Shown in pieces: positions 53,901-64,000 of a stretch of DNA of 64,000 nucleotides. The translations under genes were made by a program, and so were the position numbers. This DNA comes from Typha latifolia (Eukaryota > Streptophyta > Magnoliopsida > Poales > Typhaceae). The notes beneath the pieces were generated by a model. It was given only the letters and a program-made list of their open reading frames with translations, did not search any database and was not told the origin of the DNA. The stretch is taken from the NCBI GenBank assembly GCA_019914945.1, contig CM034106.1, positions 8,742,001 through 8,806,000 on the forward strand. The letters are read 5' to 3'. Position 1 is the first letter of the stretch, and each line of letters starts with the position of its first letter.

Positions 53901-55152
53901 GCTTCAAATTAGTTGAAATTGGCAACATGCCGAATCATTTGGAAGTAGGGAGAAACATGTTTTATGGAAAATCTGGGAACACCTCATACTTGTTATGAAC
54001 AACAACATAAACAACACCCAATGATCAGCTACTACTACGGAAGGAGTAAAGACAGGGACTAGGGAAATTCAGCAAGAGATACAAGAAAGATGTCGCAAAA
54101 CCACAAGTTTCAGAGTAATAGGGAACCCATAACAGGGTACATGGTTTGAGATTGCTAGCAGAACTGCTCAGTGTATTTTGGATGGGAAGCTAATATGATA
54201 GCTCATCCCTATAATATTTTTTTTTCTCCCTAGTTACCCTCGTCCTCCTCTTACTTGCGCTGCATCTCTCTTAGACTCTTACTCTTAAGAAGAATCCTGT
54301 TAATGTCTTCATTCCTTTTCTGTTGAGCGATTAGATTGTTTCTCACTTTCTGTGGCTTAAAAAGACAGATAGAAGATTTAAAATCTGGATATCTTCTTTT
54401 TCCGGAAGAAGGTCCCATAGTAGTATCATATCAAGCACTTCAACTCAAACTATTGCATACACTAAACAGACATAAGATTTTTCACAGGATATAAGTGAAA
54501 ACGGACAAACAAGATCATAAATCACGAGAGTAGGCAATGAGAAAATTCCCAGAAGCACAAAAAGAAAGAAGAAGGAACCACTCCATACATCCGTTTTGGC
54601 ACTAATTCATACAAGATCATATCACTAATCATCATGTGAAAACCAAAAGCAAAATACCAAGCGAATTATTTTGCAATTAGCAAAAGAGAACTCACCATGC
54701 AGTGGACTAAAAGGCTAACTAGCAATATCATGGAAAAATAGGAAAAAAGAAAAGAAAAAGAAATGCTAGCAGAAAGAGGATGAAAAAGAAAGTATTGCTA
54801 CCTCCCCCTTCTCACCAACTATCGCCAGTTCACCTGAATCATCTCCCCCATCTTTCTTATCATCGACAACCGAAACTGGATTACCAGGGTCAGATTCCAG
54901 AATTTGACAATCCTCATCAGAATTGCCTTGTTCCCCACCCTTCGCCGGCGTCACGGAATCAAGATTCTTCTTTTGCACCACCAACGGGGTCGACAGCTCA
55001 TCCACAACCATAAGATCATCACCTCCCTCTGTTCCTCCACCCACAGGACCAAGAAGGTCACAGAGCCAATCAAAGGAGTCGCCGCTAGGATTCTCCAGAT
55101 CAAAATCCTCCTCATCCGAGCTAATCTCGACAAAATCACGGCCCGAACCCAT
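50937..55152 (-). CDS. RPM1-interacting protein 13 (RIN13)-like
   Basis: Three exons, 54802-55152, 52289-52375 and 50937-52130, all phase 0, give 543 residues. The acidic N-terminus has FVEISSDEEDFD, resembling a SUMO-interacting motif, then SFDWLCDLLGP. Exon 2 and the start of exon 3 form a Cys/His cluster: CRDFPHPRHSC, HEKHCNMCHCYVCDC, CTYW, DDHCHSTDK, likely metal-binding. The rest is a low-complexity Ser/Gln-rich tail with repeated (A/C)P(V/L)T units and a conserved-looking WQDILASLEIELGV helix. The cluster and acidic leader match what I recall of RIN13, an Arabidopsis partner of the immune receptor RPM1 that boosts resistance. Function here is by family only. The ATG at 55152 is the first in frame. 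A 2.4-kb first intron has no additional exon that I recognise. Confidence 0.6.
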
Positions 55153-57463
55153 AAAGTCCAAGCCTTTAAATACTTACAAAATATATGAATTAAAAGACAA
55201 GAGACAAGACATTCCCCAAATTGCGAAGGATGCAACCGAGCAACAAAAAGACCCGCAATTTGGTAACCGCTCCTCTGGAACCGAATTGGGTATTGAAGAA
55301 ATTCGTTCTAGAATGCTGGGAATGCCACAAACCAGTCTTGCTGATCAAGAAAGAAGAAACCCAGACGGGAAAAAAAAAACACAAAAAGGAGCAAGAAACT
55401 GATAATTCGCTGCGGTTGGCAGCAGAAAACTGAGTACAAGTAGAAAAACAGAAGTTAAGAGGATTCACAAGCTTAACTCGGCCTGATCTCAAACAAACAA
55501 ACAAATATCTTTCTCTCTAATTTCATCGTAGATATTTACGCGAGAGCAGAGAAAAGCCACAAAAGGAGGTCAGGCAAGAAGAAAGAAGTTGAGATGATGG
55601 GCAGGGCAACAGCGCTCTCGTCTCCGACTTCTCTTTTTCTTTCTATCTTTTTCCTATTAAAACCTTTTCCTTTTCTTGTTCTTTTCTACATTTAATTAAA
55701 CACACGCTAAAAATTGATATCATATATATATATAATAATATTGTACATTTAATTGATGACCCTTAGGGTTTGACCATGACCTGAGCGGCTGGGTCTGGCT
55801 AAGGGAGGTTTCAGTCTTCTCGAAGAAGTAGATAATAAAAATTATAGAAAAAACTCAACCTTGGCTTTTATTATCTTATTAGATATCTATCAATCAAACC
55901 CTATGTTTGGCTTTTATTATCTCAAAAGACCTCTCCCACTCACCACCTCTTTCATAGTATGTTAGTGGGCAATTTTACTGAAACTTTTTTTATATTAAAA
56001 ATATTATCTATTTCTCTCGTATTTTTAGGACAATAGAAACATATTATAACTACCAGCATGGTAAGTTATTAATGATAATAAAAGCATAACATAGAATGTT
56101 TTTTTAATATATTTCCCCAAAAGGAGATCCCAAGTATTTCTCATTTCAAATACCAGAATTAAGAATAATCAGAACAGGCATAGTTCAACCTTATGAACTC
56201 CTCATTTCCTCCATTCAATTTGAGTTGAGTTATGGACCAATATAGTTGTACTCATTTTGTATACTTAAATGAGAGAATTATACTAGTATAAATTATTACA
56301 GTGTGGTCATAATTATACTTAATATGACACAAAATTAAAAATAATAATTTAGCAAATAATTAAACACACCAGAGGAGATAAGAGAAAGAAAAAAGAGAGT
56401 AATTCAAATAATAGTTAATCAAGGCGATATGTTTTCAAAAGTAAAATTATAATAATAAACATAAAGATATTTAGATAAAAAAAGAATAGATTAATAAACG
56501 AATATTAAAGGTCATTTGCATTAAAAAAATAAAAAAAGCCATTTAGTTTTCCTTCCTATATAGCATCTTTTGTATAAATTATGTACATTTCATTATAAAA
56601 AAAATTACATTTAACATACAAAATAAATGCATTCAATTTTAAGAGCCCAATCTTACAATTACTAAAACCCAAAAAACTTTTTTATGCAAATAGCCCTCAA
56701 TTATACTCTTCTTATGATTCTTATTTAAACAAAGAACAAAAGTTTTAATCATCTTAATTTCTTTGCAGCAAACTAATATACTAGCATCGCAGTACTAAAT
56801 TAATATAAGGAAAAAAATAGGACACCAGAGAATCAGCCTCCGTATCTGAATTTTTGGTACCCTTGTCAAACAACTCAAGCTATTACAAGGCTAAGTCAAA
56901 CTAACAACGTCATATTCATGAATGATACATCCATATATTCAAGATCCTGCACAAAATTCCATCAGAGGTGTAAATAAACTAAAAAGGCAGAACAAGCAAT
57001 CTTTGGTCACACGTTCTTCTCCTAAAACAGCATAAGATTAAGCCAAGAGGCCATCAACATCTAAGGAGAGCTAATTCTCGCCAACACATCAACGTGAAAA
57101 TTACACTAGGTAATGCAACAGGATCTTCATGTAATAATAGCTAAGGCCTAATCATGCCACTGCCGCCTCTGTTGCATCCAGCAAAAAAGAAGGTTAGCAG
57201 GCATCTCTGCAATATTGAGCGTTGCTTCGATTAGGCTTCCTGCCAGAAAATAACGTGATATCTTTGGTTAACTATATTGAAGGTCATAAACTTGAGCAGA
57301 AAATCTGTATCAACCCCACACCACCATCTCATCAAATTAGAACTCTGAGTGTTTGAGTCCTGATGTCGTTTGAGAACTTCATCTGCAATATAATCAAACA
57401 TACAATGAAGAGAGAAGAAAAATAACCTGGTAGCAGGAGTTGTTTGGAAGAACCAAGGCCAAT
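55153..57463. other. Intergenic region and PRP39 3' UTR
   Basis: Includes the RIN13-like 5' leader and promoter (a CT-rich sense strand near 55600), AT-rich DNA, and from about 56800 to 57463 the probable 3' UTR of the PRP39-like gene. Frames here are short and unconvincing. Confidence 0.45.
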
Positions 57464-58622
57464 TCAATAATAGCTGCCATAATATTGTTGAGGAGCTGGT
57501 GCAGGTTGCTGAGGGAATGCCGCTACCGGTACTGCTGCTGCTGCTGCAGTTGCTGGTTGGGCATAACTTTGTTGTGGATAAGCCTGAAGCGCCCCGTGAA
57601 GAGAATAAGAATGGTGCATCATATTAATATCTTCATCACTACATACCTTACTGACTCTTAACAAATCACCTTTTCATGTAATAAGAAAAAGGATATAATA
57701 ATATCCAGGAAGAGAAGCAAAAGAAACTAAAGTACATATGGGTTGTAAGTCATGCCCAGCATGAAGCAAATAGAAACAACCAACATATCCCCTGAAGTAG
57801 GAAAAATATCAGCCTTGCCAAATTAGAATTCAGTTGCAGATCTTGCGCAGATGTCAGTTATTATTAAAGATGATATATGGAAGTGTGACAGCATTTTTAG
57901 GTGTCAATACCACTCTGACGGTGTTAATATGATCAATCAACATAAGTTGCAAGTGTTAATTCAATCACTCGACATAGATATGCGTCTCCTACTTAACTTT
58001 TAACTGGAAGACCATTACCTGAGCCGGGTATGTTGTTGGATAAGCACCATAAGCAGCACCCTGAGTAGCTGCTGACTGAGGCACTTGTTGATGACCATAA
58101 TTAGCATAGCCACTATATGCAGCATATCCAGCCTGAAATTCAAAACTAGTATCACATTGAGTATTAAGAGAAAGCAAGCAAATACTGCTCACAAGATAGA
58201 GAATCATGGGCATGGCAATGCATGTAGAAAAAAAAAATTGGAACTCTTTATACCATCAGAATTTATTCAATGACAAATAATTTAACAGTGATACCACAAA
58301 AACAGCTACACTATTAACAAGAAAAAACAGCAATTATACAATAGCAAAACTCTCTTTAAATAGCAAACAGTTTTGCATTAAACACTTCATGTTAATTGTT
58401 ATTATCATATTTGAAGCATGGTTTTGAAAGACATTTTTGATGGCCCCCTTGACGGTCTGGGGCCCCGGTAGAAGGCAGGTAGTAAGCTAGAGAGAGAGAG
58501 AGGCCACGTTCCCCTCCTCCTTTTCTTTCTTTCTTTGCATTGGAAACCCACCATTTTTTTTTCAATGTGGTTTCTAATATGTACTAGTGAGTGGGTGAAT
58601 GTCACCTCCCTCCCTCCCCTCC

Positions 58623-58654
<32 letters not shown>

Positions 58655-61600
58655 GAGCTATTTGCTGAAAGAAGCCCTTAGATTTCAGTAATAGCAAGAT
58701 TTAGCTCTTGAAACTAAATATGTTTATTTTTTATAACTAGATGCACACTTTTTTATAATGAAATGCACATAATTTACATAAAAATGCGCACAAAGACCTA
58801 TTTTTGCTATTTTGAAAATCAAAGGGTTTTTTGTACAAATGGCCCATGTATATATAGAAACATGTGTGTATATATATATAGTTAATTTGTGATTTTGTGT
58901 AGTTATGGTTGTAAATTACTATTAATAATTTTACATACGTTATATTAATATACATTATATATGTATAATATATAATTATTTTTTATATATTAAGAATATT
59001 AGACAGTCTTGGCACCCACCTTCCACCTTAGCGCTATACGGTAGAGTGACCGTCTACAATCCATGACCGCCTTTTAAAACATTAACTTAAAGAGATACTA
59101 GATCAATAAGTATAAGATCAAATTCAACAAACAAACAACATTTGTACATATTCATAATATCAATGATCTTAGTAGTAGAACTAAGAATGTCATTTTGTAT
59201 TTGTCATAAGAGTACATACCAAAGAAACAAATAATTACTTAAAATATATATATATATGTTTAAAGGTTATCTACCTGTGGTGCATAGCCAGTGTTCCACT
59301 GTTGTCCCTGTGCTTGCGAAGTTGGAGGCCAAACTGGGGCCTTTTGTCCATAACCACCAGGCCATTGGCTCTGGGAATTTGGGTATGCTCCCATAACTGA
59401 CTGCCCTGGATCTCCGGTCTTAGCCATTTTGCTTCTGTCCGAAGCGACACAATCATCAGCACTCCGTTTCTTTGATACTAGCATACTCTTCTGACGTAGA
59501 AAAAGCATTGCATGTCGATTGCTAGCCTTTTTGATTGACTGTGCATCTCCAAATAGATCCAGAAACTGAAAATGAAGTTGCAATCTAAATTAATACAAAG
59601 AGAATGTGCATTACCATTATCTACAGATGATGGCCAGATGCAGGAACTAATACTCTTTTACACATTGGAACACAAACTAAAAATACCAATATTGACTAGC
59701 TGCTCCTAAGATAACTTGTAAAGCTTCATAGGCAAGCTCAATTGGATCACTGACAATTTTACCTCCAAAAAGATGCAAGATATCTCTTCTCTATCACTTG
59801 TGCTTGCCATCAGGTTGGTATTTTCAGGATCAGGTGTGACGAACTTCTCCACCAATGGATCTAAATACTCAACACGCTTTGGAGATGGATATATTGACTC
59901 CAAGTAAATTATAGCCTGCAAGCACCAAATAACAAGTTGAGCAATGGACAGCTAGAGAAACATAAAGGAAAGGAATTTGTCAGCTGAATTTAATGTGAGA
60001 GAAACCTCAAGAATAGGTCTCGACAATTGTATCTGCCCAAGAGATCCAGCTAAAATTTCCCTTGCCTTTTCTACATTACCAGCAACCTGTAGGAAAGTTC
60101 CAAAAGTAGAACCAAGCCATCAAAACTTCATAAATTGAAGCACCCAAGAGGCTTAGGCAAACTAGAATTGAAAGCAGACAATGGACAACAGCAAATTTAT
60201 TTTGTCAATATAGCATTGCCTACTCCTTGGACTGTTTTATCAGTTATTGCAAATAGGGATCAAATAATTCGCTGAAATTAGTTCATAGTTATTACAATTT
60301 ATATTCAAAGCAAGACCTGTTTTCCGAAACATTGATACACAATAATACATGCAGTACAATGATGAAGTAAACTATGAATAATCAGGTCAAATATATTTTA
60401 AACTATTTCAAAGATATTTCCCATATCAGGAAGCTTTATAATATTATAGAAATCCTTCAAATCCAGAAAAATCATGCAGATAAGCTTTTCAAAACATAAA
60501 CATGGTAATTCATATATTTAGTATCAGTCAAAATAATCTCCTACTAAAGATGATCATCCAGTGAAGTATCAAATTGGTGTATATAGTAAAGTCAATATCC
60601 TACCAAATGCAGAAAGCGTGCGTATTGAACAACTAACATAGACAAAAGCTGGCTATGCTGTTTTTCCTGCTCAGCAGCAATAGCTTTTTCATAAATAGAG
60701 AAAGCAGCTTCTTTTTCCCCCTGCAAAAATACAAGAAAGCTGAAAAAACACTTCAAGCATATTTGCTAGGAAAAAATTTTGGAGCTCATATTGAAGGGTA
60801 CCAAACGATATTCCATGTTTGCATGCTTTACAAAGGCTTCTAGTAGACCAGGAGATATTTCTGAGTAAAGAAGCTGGTACTCAGCACGAGCCCCTGAAAC
60901 ATCTCCACTGAGCTCCTTAAATTGGGCAGAGAAAAGGTGAATCTCTGGCTGTTTCTGTTTTTCAAAAAAGAACAAATTAATGTAACCTGTAATCAAAGTA
61001 AAGGAAAAGCCAAGTAGCATAACACAGTCAAAGATGTAACGTGGGAATTTTTCAGATTGTTTCAAATTATCCTTGACAGGATTTTCATAAAAAAACGGAG
61101 AAGACAATAACCTCACCTTGAGGACCTTAAGCAATAAAAAAGGATCAAAAGTTTGAATATACTTTCAGGACATATTATTAGATAGAGTTACACTAAGACT
61201 GTAAATTCTGAAATTCACATAAGAGTAATTTTGGCAACATTTCTTATTAAGACAATGTAATTTGTAAGCATATTTTAGAGAGTAACATTATGTGGATTAA
61301 TATGGAATATTCTCACTAGCTGCTGACTGTTGTACTTGACTAGATCATAATCATAATGGAGCTTTGTATCTTTGTGGGGGGGTGCTCACCCCTTTGGTAA
61401 TGCAAAGGCTTTCTTTTTTCTTTGAAAAAAGACTAGATCACAATCTGTATTCACAGTGCGCAACAACTCATAAGGATAACCATGGCTGACATGTAAAGTT
61501 TGAAAGAAATATTTTCTTCTTTATATCATCTTTAAGTACAAATGAAGATACATCGCCATCAGCAAGCTATGAAACAAGCCATGGGAGAAGAAAAAAGGTA

Positions 61601-63573
61601 CAGATATAATTACCATAGCTTAAGAAATAAAAATCACCGTTTTGAAAAGCGGAAAAGGCGGCCGCCCCGCCATGTTCAAAGGCGTCGGCAAAAGGCAGCC
61701 AAGCGCCTTGGCGAGCTGCCTAGGTGCTAAATAGTGCTAGGTGGGCCGCCTGGCCCGACTTGGCGGGCTAGCGCTTTGGCCCGCCAAGTCGAGATGCGGT
61801 TATTAGTGAGCAGGTCGGGTTTTATAGCGGACCAGGTTTAATAAAACTAACCAATTTAGAGGAGTTAATTGCTAATTGCTTTATGAATTATTGAATTAAG
61901 ATTACAGAGAAGAATTTTTTTTCACTGTCATGCATTATTAATTGGGGGAATTACTAATTGCTTGCTATTTAAGTATATAATTTCTGATTAGAGGATTTTG
62001 AAATGTGATTCATGTGAATAAACTAGAGTTAGTAAATAGATATCTCAATTATTTAGTTATCACTAATAAACAATTAGCCAATGTGATTATGTTATTTAGT
62101 GTTTTGATTTAGTGCACTATTAAAATTTCTGTATATACTATACTTATTTATTTATTTATATTAAAAATGCTAGACCGCCTTGTCGCCCGCCTTCCGCCTA
62201 GGCACTAGGCGGTGGGGTGACCGCCTGCCACCCGCGGCCGCTTTTTAAAACATTGATAAAAATGCAACCTAGTTTTCTTGTCATTCAAAGCAAATATTGA
62301 AAACTAAGCTTAAGCCCTTAAAAAAATATTTCTGATTCTTTAGTCATTCATAGTATTCTTGTTTTAATTTTATTCCATGTACAAACAAGATTTTGAATGG
62401 CCAAACCCAAAATATTGACGTTAATCAAAATCACAAGTCTTGGGCTACTAACTCGTTTCCTATTTTATGTAGCAAAATAGAATATTATACGGAAATGTAA
62501 TTAGCATATTACTCATAAAGGCAACCTACATAATTTGCTCATCTTAGAAGTTAGAATCAACAGACCTTCACAAAGACTTGAGTGGCCCGAGCAAGAGCAT
62601 TATTGGCAAGCTCCATGCTTCCACTAGCTTCCATACATAAGACATAACGAATCCAGAACTCCGGATAGTTGGCACAAGCAATTAGACATCTTTCATACAA
62701 TTTCACCACCTGAAACAGCATTAAGTAATATGAGAGAAAAAGACAAGGAAATGAAAAAAGAATTAACTTAACTTATAGAAAAAAAAATTGATACTGCAAC
62801 AAAGAGAAGTTCACAAGGAGTACTCCATTAGCTGATCAGGAGGCCCCTCAATATGAAAGGAGGGACCATCCTTCCCTGATAGATAGATGATTAAGTGGCT
62901 AAGCAATAAGCAAACACCTGCATATATGAGATCCGAATTTCAAAAAACAGGATGAACCCAGAACGTCCACTGACAAATGAGGGTTTGAAGTACTTAGCCT
63001 CATAGAAAGCAAACAATTAGTCGACGCTCAATCCTCAGTTCAATATCCCATTTTCTAAGGTAGCTTCGTCGAACATACTAGCCATTAAAGCAATTAATGC
63101 AGCCAATATGACTGAACTGTAAGTTCATAATCATTTCCAAGCAGAACTGGAAAAACATTAACAAATTTCAAAGCTATAAAATCAATCTCCCAAAATGAAC
63201 TCAATTGTGTACCTTATTGAAGTCATCTCCTCTCTCGATAAAATCAAGATAGTTGTGCCAGTTTTCAAGTTCTGGATCATCAAGAGGCCTGACATGAAAG
63301 TATGGTCTTCTAATAGCTGTTTCAAAACCAACAATCTTAGAGTCGTACTCTTTAGCTTTCTTATACATCTCTTCCCTAATTGCAATATACTTCTCCAACT
63401 CCTCTGCTTCTGTTAATCCTGCACTTACAAGTTTAGGATCTTGTTCCACACCATCTGGATGAACCTCGCCCTCAAGACCTTGACCACCAGCCTCACCGGA
63501 AGCAGATAACATAGCAGCTTCCTCGGCAGTCCGTATTTCAGATAAAGGTCGACTAAGAGCCAACTCCTTGAAG
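57464..63573 (-). CDS. PRP39: PRP39-type U1 snRNP splicing factor, 3' part
   Basis: Nine coding exons are seen: 63213-63573, 62566-62709, 60802-60954, 60604-60720, 60006-60086, 59763-59915, 59275-59565, 58019-58132 and 57464-57583, all joined by GT-AG sites. They give about 510 residues; the gene continues past the right edge. HAT (half-a-TPR) helices are evident: [36 protein letters not shown], and [23 protein letters not shown]39 is a HAT-repeat U1 snRNP protein needed for 5' splice-site recognition; plant homologues affect flowering time. The C-terminus is a Gln/Tyr/Gly/Ala-rich tail ending QQYYGSYY, spread over three exons, plus a basic KKRSADD segment that could be a nuclear signal. The exon at 63573 starts in phase 2, so at least one more exon lies upstream. 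Two introns contain related MITEs. Confidence 0.9.
58417..59084. mobile_element. hAT-type MITE in a PRP39 intron, older copy
   Basis: About 668 bp beginning CATGGTTTTGAAAG and ending CTTTTAAAACATTA, whose reverse complement is TAATGTTTTAAAAG. The right end resembles the element at 61635-62255 (CACCTTCC, GACCGCC and TTTAAAACATT in order). Flanking octamers ATTTGAAG and ACTTAAAG differ at two positions, as for an old target duplication. It contains an internal CT/AT microsatellite (58624-58654). Confidence 0.5.
58624..58654. repeat. (CT)n(AT)n microsatellite
   Basis: A compound CT then AT dinucleotide run within the older hAT MITE. Confidence 0.85.
61635..62255. mobile_element. hAT-type MITE in a PRP39 intron with 8-bp duplication
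   Basis: A 621-bp element starting CACCGTTTTGAAAAGCGG and ending CTTTTTAAAACATTG (reverse complement CAATGTTTTAAAAAG). It is flanked by perfect octamers ATAAAAAT (61627-61634 and 62256-62263). The subterminal arms are GC-rich and inverted (GGCGG and GCGGCC blocks), around an AT-rich centre. CA-starting inverted ends and 8-bp duplications mark the hAT superfamily. It lies in the intron between 60954 and 62566 of the PRP39-like gene and has no coding capacity. Confidence 0.75.
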
Positions 63574-64000
63574 CTGAAATGCAAAGAGAAACACAATGAC
63601 ATAAGAAAATCCCATAGAATTATCTGAACAGTTCCAAGAGTTGTTATTTTATTATATAAAGGAAACCAAGCATTGCCTGGTTATTTGTGTTAGTATATTC
63701 GGTCATTGTGCAAGAACAATGAAGAACTAGATTAGTAGCATTCAAGGTTTGAAATATCAGAATTGGTTGGCCAAAAAAGCGAAGTATCGGCCACCATTAT
63801 TGAACTAGTTTTAATAATGTAAAACTCAAAAATTCTTTTAAAATACCAAAAAATATATCTTTTTTTTAAATGATGGAAAATATAAATATAAATTGGAAGT
63901 CTAAAAACAAATCTCTCTCTCTTCCTCCCTTGCACACTTGCCCTCATGCTCCCTCTTCCTCTATCTGCTGCTGCACAACAAAGAGAATGAAAGAAGAGGG
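63574..64000. other. Intron of the PRP39-like gene at the right edge
   Basis: AT-rich sequence upstream of the first visible exon. No further exon is recognised before the window ends. Confidence 0.5.

Noticed and set aside
55153..55161. Three-codon upstream extension of the RIN13-like protein
   Set aside because: The initial codon is TTG; the first ATG in frame is at 55152.

Overview
This is a nuclear window from a flowering plant. GT-AG introns, AT-rich intergenic DNA full of LTR-retrotransposon and MITE debris, and the families seen (WAV3, plastid BAM1, AMT1, RIN13-like, PRP39) all indicate a plant. The very GC-rich AMT1 and beta-amylase exons beside AT-rich introns suggest a monocot, perhaps outside the grasses. 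The species cannot be fixed from the sequence alone.

Layout, left to right. At 199-836 there is a hAT-like foldback MITE with an 8-bp target duplication. At 2766-6524 (minus) is a two-exon WAV3-type RING-H2/VWA E3 ligase. From 6.8 to 14.7 kb the DNA is AT-rich and gene-poor, with a small hairpin MITE and an (AAT)n tract. From 14740 to 28963 (minus) lies a four-exon WDR26/GID7-type LisH-CTLH-WD40 gene. Its last intron is 10.9 kb and holds a non-autonomous LTR element, a degenerate copia element cut in two, and a long inverted repeat. From 31746 to 36943 (plus), head to head with it, is a diverged four-exon paralogue that lacks LisH but keeps the same splice phases and the same 34-codon second exon.

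At 38082-41051 (minus) is a four-exon BAM1-like plastid beta-amylase with unusual substitutions around its active site. At 46525-48051 (plus) is an intronless AMT1 ammonium transporter. At 49741-50364 (minus) is a frameshifted PPR pseudogene. At 50937-55152 (minus) is a three-exon gene resembling RPM1-interacting protein 13. From 57464 to beyond the right edge (minus) are the nine 3'-terminal coding exons seen of a PRP39-type U1 snRNP splicing factor; two of its introns carry members of one hAT MITE family.

The genes are independent plant loci with no operon logic. The only linked pair is the inverted WDR26 duplication. The most notable observations are the LisH-less WDR26 paralogue, the repeat-filled 10.9-kb intron that could fold into a long hairpin RNA, and the active-site and redox-cysteine changes in the beta-amylase. 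I found no convincing wholly new system.
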